From: CAYMAZ01 sp964428185
GTDB lineage: Bacteria > Bacteroidota > Bacteroidia > Bacteroidales > DTU049
Direction of reading: 5' to 3'
Assembly: GCA_964428185.1 (NCBI GenBank)
Contig: CAYRXH010000122.1
Span: forward strand, 1 to 6,313
DNA length: 6,313 nucleotides
The notes below the pieces were generated by a model that was not told the DNA's origin, ran no database searches, and worked only from the letters and a program-made list of their open reading frames with translations. The translations under genes and the position numbers were made by a program. Below are positions 1-6,009 of the stretch, piece by piece. Every line of letters starts with the position of its first letter. Position 1 is the first letter of the stretch.

Positions 1-909
1 ATAAAGAATCAAGCTGAATCACTCGTTTCTAAAGGGATAGCCATTGATTATTTCCTGCTGGAAAATAATGGATTTATAGGATATTTAAAAAGCATCCTGA
101 AACTAAAACGAAAAAAAAACCAATTTACTTATGATCTCTACCACGCTCATTATTCATTTTCCGGGTTTGTTGCTTCACTTGCAGGTCTGGAGCCATTGTG
201 TGTATCATTGATGGGAACTGATATCAATGGTGGAAGAATTATGAAATATTCGGTACGGATTTTCGCTAAACTTTTCAGATGGAAAAAAATTATTGTTAAA
301 TCCGCCCAAATGAAAAAACTTCTCAATCTGAAGCTTGCAGAAGTTATACCTAATGGAGTTGATACTCATAATTTTCAGGAACTTGACAAAATCCAATCTC
401 AGCATAAACTAGGCTGGGATTCAGATTCTGTTCACATTCTTTTTGCTGCAAATCCTTCAGTGAAAGAAAAAAATTTCCCACTGGCACAACAAGCGATTGC
501 ACGTCTTGATGATAAACCAATTCACCTGCATACTCTTGGGAGCATTCCTCATAATATCCTCAAATTCTGGTATAATGCATCTGATGTTATTTTGCTGACA
601 AGCATCAGCGAAGGTTCTCCAAATACCATCAAAGAAGCAATGGCGTGCAGCAGACCCATAGTTTCTTCTGATACAGGTGATGTGAAATCCCTGATTGTTT
701 CTCTTGATGGATGCTATATTGCTGAGAACTCAGCTGAGGATTTTGCTTCAAAAATTTCACTTGCCATAGAATATGAAAGAATTCACAAAAAAACCAAAGG
801 ACGTAACAGAATATTTGAAACCGGAATTGATTCTGATAATATTGCCATAAAAATTATATATATTTACAAATTGTTAATCAACAAAAAAGATGACAGATCG
901 TCAGTTTAA
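1..909 (+). CDS. GT4-like glycosyltransferase, 5'-truncated by the window edge
   Basis: Probable retaining glycosyltransferase of the GT4/GT-B type, which would transfer a sugar from a nucleotide donor to a growing cytoplasmic glycan intermediate. The frame is open from base 1, so about 302 C-terminal residues are visible and the start is outside the window. Bases 130-186 encode YDLYHAHYSFSGFVASLAG, typical of the N-terminal Rossmann half, followed by SLMGTDINGG. The linker VIPNGVDTHNF leads into the C-terminal donor-binding half. There SEGSPNTIKEAMA contains the E-x7-E pair (codons at 610 and 634), followed by RPIVSSDTGDV. A TTG at 196 could be read as a start, but conserved family sequence upstream of it argues against that. 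The 3' end overlaps the next gene by 20 bases, suggesting translational coupling. Donor and acceptor sugars cannot be told from sequence. Family assignment is firm; specificity is unknown. Confidence 0.9.
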   Translation: MKNQAESLVSKGIAIDYFLLENNGFIGYLKSILKLKRKKNQFTYDLYHAHYSFSGFVASLAGLEPLCVSLMGTDINGGRIMKYSVRIFAKLFRWKKIIVKSAQMKKLLNLKLAEVIPNGVDTHNFQELDKIQSQHKLGWDSDSVHILFAANPSVKEKNFPLAQQAIARLDDKPIHLHTLGSIPHNILKFWYNASDVILLTSISEGSPNTIKEAMACSRPIVSSDTGDVKSLIVSLDGCYIAENSAEDFASKISLAIEYERIHKKTKGRNRIFETGIDSDNIAIKIIYIYKLLINKKDDRSSV

Positions 910-1288
910 AAAAACATTTCAGATTACACAAGCTAAAATTCAGGCATTTGCGGAATGTACTGGAGATTTTAATCCCGTACATTTAAATGAAACCTATGCT
1001 TTAAAAACAAAATTTGGTAGGTGCATTGCTCACGGGATGTATTCTGCTGGCTTAATCTCCTCAGTTCTTGGTAATGATTTTCCCGGACAGGGGACAATTT
1101 ATGTAAGTCAGAGTCTTCATTTTAAAGCACCTGTTTTTACTGATGACACAATCACTGTCACTGTTTCAGTCATTGAAGTATATGATAACGGAACAATAAA
1201 ACTTGGTACAGTCTGCACCAATTCACTTGATAAAACAGTATTACAGGGTGAAGCTGTTGTAATTCCACCGGCAAATTTCTTAAAATAA
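890..1288 (+). CDS. MaoC/PhaJ-like (R)-hydratase, hot-dog fold
   Basis: A 132-residue single hot-dog protein of the MaoC-like dehydratase family, about the usual size for PhaJ-type (R)-specific enoyl-CoA hydratases (crotonyl-CoA plus water gives (R)-3-hydroxybutyryl-CoA). The hydratase-2 motif is intact: CTGDFNPVHLNETYA holds the expected catalytic Asp26 and His31. The downstream AHGM (47-50) and the region LISSVLG place Ser57 where PhaJ has its conserved Ser, at a constant offset from Asp and His. FKAPVF follows as in PhaJ. No signal peptide or membrane segment is seen, so it should be cytoplasmic. It starts inside the glycosyltransferase gene (20-base overlap) and is followed 7 bases later by an acyltransferase. 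A MaoC-like enzyme in a glycan cluster suggests it makes or converts an acyl group for sugar decoration (inference). It could instead act on another unsaturated thioester or a sugar-derived substrate. The fold is secure; the substrate is not. Confidence 0.9.
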   Translation: MTDRQFKKTFQITQAKIQAFAECTGDFNPVHLNETYALKTKFGRCIAHGMYSAGLISSVLGNDFPGQGTIYVSQSLHFKAPVFTDDTITVTVSVIEVYDNGTIKLGTVCTNSLDKTVLQGEAVVIPPANFLK

Positions 1289-1295
1289 TAGAATT

Positions 1296-1838
1296 ATGAC
1301 AAAAGGAATCATGAAAATTGCTCAAAATCAGGTTGGCAGTGCCCATCTTGAGGCTACAGGGATCAAGAGTTTAATAAAATCATTTCTGAATAAACTGATT
1401 CAATGGATTGCAATGACAAGATTTCCCGTAGGATCAAAAGTACGTTGCATGCTTGAACGTTTAAGAGGTGTAAAAATCGGGAAAAATGTTTTTATGGGTG
1501 GAGGAAACGTGCTTGATCGGGTAAGACCTGATTTAATCACCATTGAAGATGATGTATCTATCACCAGCGGAGTGTTTATTCTTACTCATTCAAATCCCAC
1601 AAAACCCCTCAGGGAAATCATGGGGCCCTCTTCAAATAAAATTGCTCCTGTACACATTAAAAAAGGAGCATGGATAGCTGTTAATGTTGTTATTCTGCCA
1701 GGTGTTACAATAGGTGAAAATGCAATTATAGCATCGGGATCAGTTGTTACAAAAGACATACCTCCTATGACTATTGCAGGTGGTTCTCCTGCAAAACCAA
1801 TCAAAAAAATTGAACCCGTAAGTTCTCCGACTGATTAA
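1296..1838 (+). CDS. LbetaH (hexapeptide-repeat) acyltransferase, first of two
   Basis: A 180-residue acyltransferase of the left-handed parallel beta-helix group (maltose/virginiamycin acetyltransferase-like). It probably transfers acetyl or another acyl group from acyl-CoA or acyl-ACP to a sugar hydroxyl or amine. Residues 1-55 form a helical N-terminal part. Hexapeptide coils start at VKIGKNVFMGGG and resume at APVHIKKGAWIAVNVVILPG, VTIGENAIIASGSVV and the closing IAGGSPAKPIKKI. His98 in ILTHSNP fits the catalytic histidine of the family. Between the coils, residues about 99-117 form the loop that usually shapes the acceptor site. ATG at 1296 is preferred because it lies 7 bases after the previous stop. 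An in-frame ATG at 1311 has AAAAGGA just ahead of it but at a very short spacing, so the start is uncertain by five residues. It is related to the acyltransferase at 3641-4231, but its N-terminus and acceptor loop differ. The acyl donor and acceptor are unknown. Confidence 0.9.
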   Translation: MTKGIMKIAQNQVGSAHLEATGIKSLIKSFLNKLIQWIAMTRFPVGSKVRCMLERLRGVKIGKNVFMGGGNVLDRVRPDLITIEDDVSITSGVFILTHSNPTKPLREIMGPSSNKIAPVHIKKGAWIAVNVVILPGVTIGENAIIASGSVVTKDIPPMTIAGGSPAKPIKKIEPVSSPTD

Positions 1839-1848
1839 AAGGGATACA

Positions 1849-2952
1849 ATGAAGTTACTATTTACAATAGCTCACCCTGCACAGTTTCATTTTCTGAAAA
1901 ATATTATCAGGGAATTAAGTTTCAGGCATGAAATCAAAATCCTCATTGCCAAAAAAGATATTCTCGAAGACTTATGTCTCAGATCAGGGATTAAGTATGA
2001 ACTTCCCCTTCTCCCTTCCCGACTGTCAAGTTCTTATTTGTCTTTTGCCAACGTTCTCAGAAAAAGATATTTTGCCATCTTAAAACACATCAGACACTTT
2101 CAGCCTGATTTAATTCTCGGCTCTGAAATCACACTGGCACTCCTTGGAAAACGTTGCCGAATTCCATCAATCATTTTCAGCGAAGATGATGCTCATATCA
2201 TTCCAAAATATGCAAAAATAGTATATCCTAATGCTTCTGTGATTTTGTCTCCCGAATCCTGCAATGCAGGAAAATGGGAATCAAAAAAAACAGCTTACAA
2301 AGGCTTTCAGAAATTAGCTTATTTACATCCTGCAAGATTCCGGGCAGAAGATACAAACATCAGTGAATTGATAAAAGAACGTTTTTTTATTCTGAGACTC
2401 TCCGGCCTGAATGCCTATCATGACAGGAACAGAAAGGGTCTCAACAAAGAAATCTCACATCAACTCATTGAGATTCTCAAACCCCATGGCAGGATTATTA
2501 TCAGCTCTGAATTCTCTCTTAGCCCTGAATTTGAACTATACAGATATTGTGCTGATCCATCCGAAATTCACAATCTGATGTCATTTGCTGAAATGTATAT
2601 CGGAGACAGTCAATCAATGGCTATGGAAGCCGCACTTCTGGGGATTCCAGGAATCAGGTTTAATGACTTTGCAGGAGAAATAGGTGTTCTCGAAGAACTG
2701 GAGAAAAAATACAAACTGACTACTGCATTTAAAACCAATGAAACAGGGAGCTTCCTGAATAAAATTTCTGAGATGCTCGGTATAAAAAATTTGAAATCCT
2801 CCTTTCAGATTAACAGAAATGCCATGCTCAAAGAAAAAATTGATGTTGCTGAATTTATTATCTGGTTTATTGAAAATTATCCAGAAAGTCAGGAGATAAT
2901 GAAAAACAATCCGGATTTTCAACTTAAATTTGTAAAAACTCAGATCCAATGA
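1849..2952 (+). CDS. DUF354-family protein (GT-B / UDP-GlcNAc 2-epimerase-like)
   Basis: A 367-residue protein that I recognise as DUF354, a family with a two-Rossmann, UDP-GlcNAc 2-epimerase/GT-B-like architecture and no settled biochemical role known to me. Visible hallmarks are the N-terminal LFTIAHPAQFHFLKNII (4-20), LGSEITLALLGK (90-101), the strongly conserved IIFSEDDAHIIPKYAKIVYP (108-127), LSPESCNAGKW (133-143) and FQKLAYLHP (153-161). The C-terminal half has IGDSQSMAMEAALLGIP (251-267), the position that binds nucleotide-sugar phosphates in related GT-B enzymes. No signal peptide is present, so it should be cytoplasmic. AAAAGGGA lies just upstream of the ATG, the clearest ribosome-binding site in the window. 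It overlaps the next gene by 4 bases (ATGA). Its place between an acyltransferase and an SDR supports a role in glycan or nucleotide-sugar metabolism. It might be a glycosyltransferase, an epimerase or a non-catalytic relative. Confidence 0.85.
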   Translation: MKLLFTIAHPAQFHFLKNIIRELSFRHEIKILIAKKDILEDLCLRSGIKYELPLLPSRLSSSYLSFANVLRKRYFAILKHIRHFQPDLILGSEITLALLGKRCRIPSIIFSEDDAHIIPKYAKIVYPNASVILSPESCNAGKWESKKTAYKGFQKLAYLHPARFRAEDTNISELIKERFFILRLSGLNAYHDRNRKGLNKEISHQLIEILKPHGRIIISSEFSLSPEFELYRYCADPSEIHNLMSFAEMYIGDSQSMAMEAALLGIPGIRFNDFAGEIGVLEELEKKYKLTTAFKTNETGSFLNKISEMLGIKNLKSSFQINRNAMLKEKIDVAEFIIWFIENYPESQEIMKNNPDFQLKFVKTQIQ

Positions 2953-3635
2953 AAATAATAATTACAGGTGCAACAGGTGGAATCGGGAGATTCCTGTTCA
3001 GTAAGTTTACCCAAAAGGGATATAATGTACTTGGGTCTTACCACCTTAATAAACCCACAACAGAACACAATGACCGCTTTTTCTATCTTGATTTGTCTTC
3101 GGATGGCAATGTAAAAGATGTTCTTCTAAATGTTGTTCAAAAAGGTGATCAGATAGTATTAATCAATTGTGCTGGAGTGAATTATAACTCTTTTACCCAT
3201 AAGGCAGACCCTGATGAATGGATGAGGTTGGTAGATATCAATCTGGGAGGCAACATGAGAATAATCAATGCATTATTGCCAGTCATGAGGGATTCAGGAT
3301 TTGGACGCATCATAAACTTATCTTCAGTTGTGGCTCAAAAAGGTGTAATGGGAACAAGTGCATATGCTGCTTCAAAATCTGCACTCTGGGGACTTACAAA
3401 AAGTGTTGCAGCTGAAAATGCGTCTTGCGGAATAACCATCAACTGTCTCAATCTGGGTTATTTTAATACGGGAATGATATCTCATATACCCCAGGAACAA
3501 CTCTCCCGAATCATTGATTCAATTCCCCTACAAAAACTTGGCAATCCGGAAAATATCTTTCTTGCCATTGAGTTCCTTATTAAAGCTGATTACATCACAG
3601 GCTCTTCAATTGATATCAACGGAGGATTAATTTAA
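2949..3635 (+). CDS. FabG-like short-chain dehydrogenase/reductase (SDR)
   Basis: A 228-residue classical SDR, likely an NAD(P)H-dependent reductase of a ketone, for example a 3-oxoacyl thioester or a keto-sugar. The N-terminal ITGATGGIGR (5-14) gives the Rossmann TGxxxGxG motif. INCAG (72-76) corresponds to the family's NNAG. Asn98, Ser126 (in NLSSVV), Tyr139 and Lys143 (YAASK) complete the catalytic tetrad, and the Ser-Tyr spacing of 13 matches FabG. The C-terminus YITGSSIDINGGLI is the usual SDR ending. It is cytoplasmic, with no signal peptide. It is slightly shorter than typical FabG (about 245 residues). It overlaps the DUF354 gene by 4 bases and is followed 5 bases later by an acyltransferase, so it is tightly co-transcribed. 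With the MaoC-like hydratase in the same operon, a role in making a hydroxyacyl donor is attractive, but a nucleotide-sugar substrate is equally compatible with the sequence. Confidence 0.92.
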   Translation: MKIIITGATGGIGRFLFSKFTQKGYNVLGSYHLNKPTTEHNDRFFYLDLSSDGNVKDVLLNVVQKGDQIVLINCAGVNYNSFTHKADPDEWMRLVDINLGGNMRIINALLPVMRDSGFGRIINLSSVVAQKGVMGTSAYAASKSALWGLTKSVAAENASCGITINCLNLGYFNTGMISHIPQEQLSRIIDSIPLQKLGNPENIFLAIEFLIKADYITGSSIDINGGLI

Positions 3636-3640
3636 CTGTC

Positions 3641-4231
3641 ATGAAAGATTATCTGGAATTAAAAAAACATACTCTTCCCAATCATGTGGAAAGGCCCTTT
3701 TTCCAGGCACTGAAAAGATCAGCCCGCGAACATGGGTATGTCGGATTCATGGCATGCACTAGATTTTTATACAGAAGAACTATGGATCACTTCTGGCAGG
3801 TTCTTTCACGTGTTAGTCCCTACAGCGGATTAAGAATCTGGATGCAGAGAAACCGTGGTGTCAAAATCGGAAAAGGGGTTCACATTGGTCCAATGGTTAC
3901 CATTGATGATACATATCCCAATTTTGTTATTATTGAAGATGGAGTTTCCATTGCCGGACAAAACTTCATCCTTGCTCATAACAAACCTCTTGAATATCAC
4001 AAGCATCTCTCTGAGGCATTTCTTGCCCCTGTTATTATTAAAAAAAATGCCTGGATTGCCATTGGTGTTATTATTCTGCCGGGAGTTACCATAGGTGAAG
4101 GTGCTATTGTTGCTTCCGGATCAGTTGTTCATAAAGATGTACCCCCAAACACAATGGTGGGTGGAGTTCCTGTAAAAATTATCCGTGAATTTGAAATGGA
4201 GAATGGAATTCCCATCGGTTTTAAATCTTAA
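3641..4231 (+). CDS. LbetaH (hexapeptide-repeat) acyltransferase, second of two
   Basis: A 196-residue acyltransferase of the left-handed beta-helix group, related to the one at 1296-1838. Residues 1-72 form a basic, helix-prone N-terminal extension. Coils begin at GVKIGKGVHIGPMVTI and continue through VIIEDGVSIAG. His113 in ILAHNKP is the expected catalytic histidine. Further coils are APVIIKKNAWIAIGVIILPG and VTIGEGAIVASGSVV, ending in MVGGVPVKIIREFE. The segment around residues 115-128 (acceptor loop) and the whole N-terminus differ from the first paralogue, while the beta-helix core is very similar. This pattern suggests a shared type of donor and different acceptors (inference). It starts 5 bases after the SDR stop, with no clear Shine-Dalgarno sequence, and is followed 3 bases later by a deacetylase-like gene. 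Likely substrate: an amino or hydroxyl group on a nucleotide sugar or lipid-linked sugar in the cytoplasm. Acyl specificity is unknown. Confidence 0.9.
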   Translation: MKDYLELKKHTLPNHVERPFFQALKRSAREHGYVGFMACTRFLYRRTMDHFWQVLSRVSPYSGLRIWMQRNRGVKIGKGVHIGPMVTIDDTYPNFVIIEDGVSIAGQNFILAHNKPLEYHKHLSEAFLAPVIIKKNAWIAIGVIILPGVTIGEGAIVASGSVVHKDVPPNTMVGGVPVKIIREFEMENGIPIGFKS

Positions 4232-4234
4232 ATC

Positions 4235-5095
4235 ATGTCCCTCGATTTCTCTTTCAAAAAATACAATGAACTGCTGAATGCCATCTGTAAGAGCGGATAT
4301 CAATGTCTTACCATGTCCGAATATCTCAGTAATAATATCAAACCTGAACGGTTTATTCTTTTAAGACATGACGTTGATCTGGACCCTTTCCATCAATTGA
4401 ACTTTGCTAAAGCAGAAGCTGCCCTGAATATTCAGGCTTCATACTATTTCAGGCATACTCCCATGATTTTTCAACCTCATTTACTTAAAGAAATTCATTC
4501 AATGAACCATGAGGTGGGTTATCATTATGAAGTTGTCACTAAGGCAAGAGGTGATATTAAAAAAGCAGTAGAAATCTTTGAGACCGAACTGGAAGAATTC
4601 AGAAATTTTGTTCCCGTTTCCACGGTATGTCCCCACGGAGGTTCATTTTTGGAAACACAAAACGGATATTCCCTGAAAAATATGCTCGGATTAATCCCCA
4701 AAATATTCAGCTCTGACAAGATCTTTTCTCACTGGGATAATTTTACAATATGGAACAAGATTAATTTTCAGAATTTGGTTTTAAAAGGTGATGCATTTCA
4801 TTCCCCGGATTATAACACAATAACTTACTTTTCTGATACCGGTAGAAGCTGGAAACAAAAATTTAAACGGCTTGACAAAGTTAAAACCTACAATCACAAT
4901 GAAATTCCAATAAAAAATACTGATTCTTTAATTCACCTGATACAACAGGCTCATGTGAAACAAATGTACATTCTGATTCATACTGAGCAATGGAAACACA
5001 CATTTGCAGGATGGTTGTCGTGGTATCTGTCACAAATTATAAGACGAACAGGTAAAAAGTTAATTTTCAGTAGAAGAAAACATGAAAAAAAATGA
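4235..5095 (+). CDS. Divergent NodB-fold polysaccharide deacetylase-like protein
   Basis: A 286-residue protein that resembles the uncharacterised NodB/CE4-like proteins found in O-antigen and capsule clusters (WbmS-like, from memory). Residues 38-50 (ERFILLRHDVDLD) carry the HDVD motif in place of TFDDG. ASYYFR (68-73) matches the NodB S-T-F-F strand. HEVGYHYEV (92-100) gives His97, but the second His of the canonical H-x3-H is absent, with Glu99 nearby. VCPHGG (131-136) and YFSDTGRSW (198-206) are further blocks, and LIHTEQW (247-253) corresponds to the last His motif. No signal peptide is seen, so it is probably cytoplasmic and unlike secreted chitin or peptidoglycan deacetylases. It could deacetylate a nucleotide-linked or lipid-linked sugar, or it may have lost or changed activity. 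It overlaps the next deacetylase gene by 14 bases. The fold call is fairly sure; the reaction is inferred. Confidence 0.82.
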   Translation: MSLDFSFKKYNELLNAICKSGYQCLTMSEYLSNNIKPERFILLRHDVDLDPFHQLNFAKAEAALNIQASYYFRHTPMIFQPHLLKEIHSMNHEVGYHYEVVTKARGDIKKAVEIFETELEEFRNFVPVSTVCPHGGSFLETQNGYSLKNMLGLIPKIFSSDKIFSHWDNFTIWNKINFQNLVLKGDAFHSPDYNTITYFSDTGRSWKQKFKRLDKVKTYNHNEIPIKNTDSLIHLIQQAHVKQMYILIHTEQWKHTFAGWLSWYLSQIIRRTGKKLIFSRRKHEKK

Positions 5096-6002
5096 AAAAT
5101 TCTGTTTGATAACCACTGATGTTGAAAAAACATCACTGCTGTTGAATAAACAATCAGATTCTGTCATTCCCCATCTTCTGAATGAAGGAATGCCACTCCT
5201 GCTCAACCTTTACAGGAAATACCAGGTAAAGTCGACCTTCTTTTTTACTGCTGATCTGGCAGAACAATGTCCTGAACTTGTAAAGATGGTAATTAGTGAG
5301 GGGCATGAAGTGGGTTGTCACGGTTATTCTCATGACCCCAATCAATCCTTCGGAACAATGAATTTCTCTGAACAACTTTCTAATCTTAAAAAGTCAAAAA
5401 GCATTCTGGAAAACATATCAGGTCAAGCAGTTATCTCATTCAGAGCCCCGTCATTGCGAGTAAATAAACATACCGCAAGGGCACTGAAAGAAACAGGTTT
5501 TCTCATTGACAGCTCTGTTGCTTCTCAGAGATTCGACTGGTTTCTTTCGAGAGGATCCTGTGGCAAACTAAACTGGCTATTTGCTCCAAGAAAACCCTAC
5601 TTTGTTCATGCAAATTCTCTCACAAAAAAGGGTGACACTCATATTCTTGAGGTCCCAGTGTCTGCGTTCATTTTTCCTTATATCGGAACAACTTTAAGAA
5701 TTTTTCCTTTTTTTTCCTTGATAATAAGAAAACTGCTGGCTACTGAAACTAAATATTGTTCCAAACCGATTAATTTCCTTACTCATCCTAATGAATTCAT
5801 TCATGAATCTTCTAGTTCAGATATTACAAATCCAGACTCTGAAAATCACAACTCATTCTCTATCAGGGCTCCTCTTAAAAGAAAGAATCTGGGAAAACCT
5901 GCTGAACGTTTGCTTGAAAGAGAATTAATATTCTTTAGCAAACATCGTTTCAGGTTTGTAACGATGGAAACCTTCTATAACATTTTTAAATCTTTCCCCT
6001 AA
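5082..6002 (+). CDS. CE4-type polysaccharide deacetylase (NodB homology domain)
   Basis: A 306-residue carbohydrate esterase family 4-like protein that would remove N- or O-acetyl groups from a sugar using a divalent metal. Motif 1 is TTDVEKT (11-17), a D-V-E version as in PuuE/XrtA-associated deacetylases rather than TFDDG. STFFFTADLAE (51-61) follows. HEVGCHGYSHD (75-85) gives the metal-binding H80-x3-H84. FRAPSLRVN (120-128) holds the motif-3 Arg. GFLIDSSV (139-146) is motif 4. LEVPVS with the aromatic stretch to about residue 215 matches the EFP block of this subgroup and is not read as a membrane helix. FLTHPNEF (232-239) holds the final His. There is no signal peptide, so it is likely cytoplasmic. 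The ATG at 5082 lies inside the previous gene and is the only in-frame start before the conserved motif; the ATG at 5092 is in another frame and stops at once. It is the last gene of the + strand cluster. Confidence 0.9.
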   Translation: MKKNEKFCLITTDVEKTSLLLNKQSDSVIPHLLNEGMPLLLNLYRKYQVKSTFFFTADLAEQCPELVKMVISEGHEVGCHGYSHDPNQSFGTMNFSEQLSNLKKSKSILENISGQAVISFRAPSLRVNKHTARALKETGFLIDSSVASQRFDWFLSRGSCGKLNWLFAPRKPYFVHANSLTKKGDTHILEVPVSAFIFPYIGTTLRIFPFFSLIIRKLLATETKYCSKPINFLTHPNEFIHESSSSDITNPDSENHNSFSIRAPLKRKNLGKPAERLLERELIFFSKHRFRFVTMETFYNIFKSFP

Positions 6003-6009
6003 ACAAACT

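Larger units (their letters stand above)
1..6002 (+). other. Polysaccharide biosynthesis and modification operon (3' part)
   Basis: Eight co-directional genes with junctions of -20, +7, +10, -4, +5, +3 and -14 bases, in order. No spacer is long enough for an obvious promoter or terminator, so a single transcript started upstream of the window is the simplest reading. Contents are glycosyltransferase, hydratase, acyltransferase, DUF354, SDR, acyltransferase and two deacetylase-like proteins, which suits assembly and acyl modification of a surface glycan. No polymerase, flippase, nucleotide-sugar dehydratase or lipid-phosphate transferase is visible, so the rest of the cluster is expected further left. 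Confidence 0.8.

Noticed and set aside
110..120. Run of nine A as a possible frameshift site
   Set aside because: The frame remains consistent with family sequence before and after it; no sign of a break or programmed shift.
196..198. TTG as the start of the glycosyltransferase gene
   Set aside because: The frame is open to base 1, and bases 130-186 encode conserved glycosyltransferase sequence, so this codon is internal.
871..884. Small inverted repeat TTGTT-AATC-AACAA just before the hydratase start
   Set aside because: Only five AT-rich base pairs inside coding sequence; too weak to call a regulatory structure.
1586..1804. Open frame on the - strand opposite the first acyltransferase
   Set aside because: Its translation mirrors the repetitive acyltransferase codons and shows no independent family features; it is a shadow of the + strand gene.
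2614..2949. Open frame on the - strand opposite the DUF354 gene
   Set aside because: It is fully covered by a well-supported + strand gene and its translation shows no recognisable motifs.
5708..5715. Run of eight T resembling a terminator tail
   Set aside because: It lies within the deacetylase coding region, in frame, with no stem-loop ahead of it.
5688..5743. Hydrophobic stretch in the last deacetylase as a transmembrane helix
   Set aside because: It contains Pro, Arg and Lys and matches the EFP/aromatic block typical of this deacetylase subgroup, so it is better read as part of the fold.
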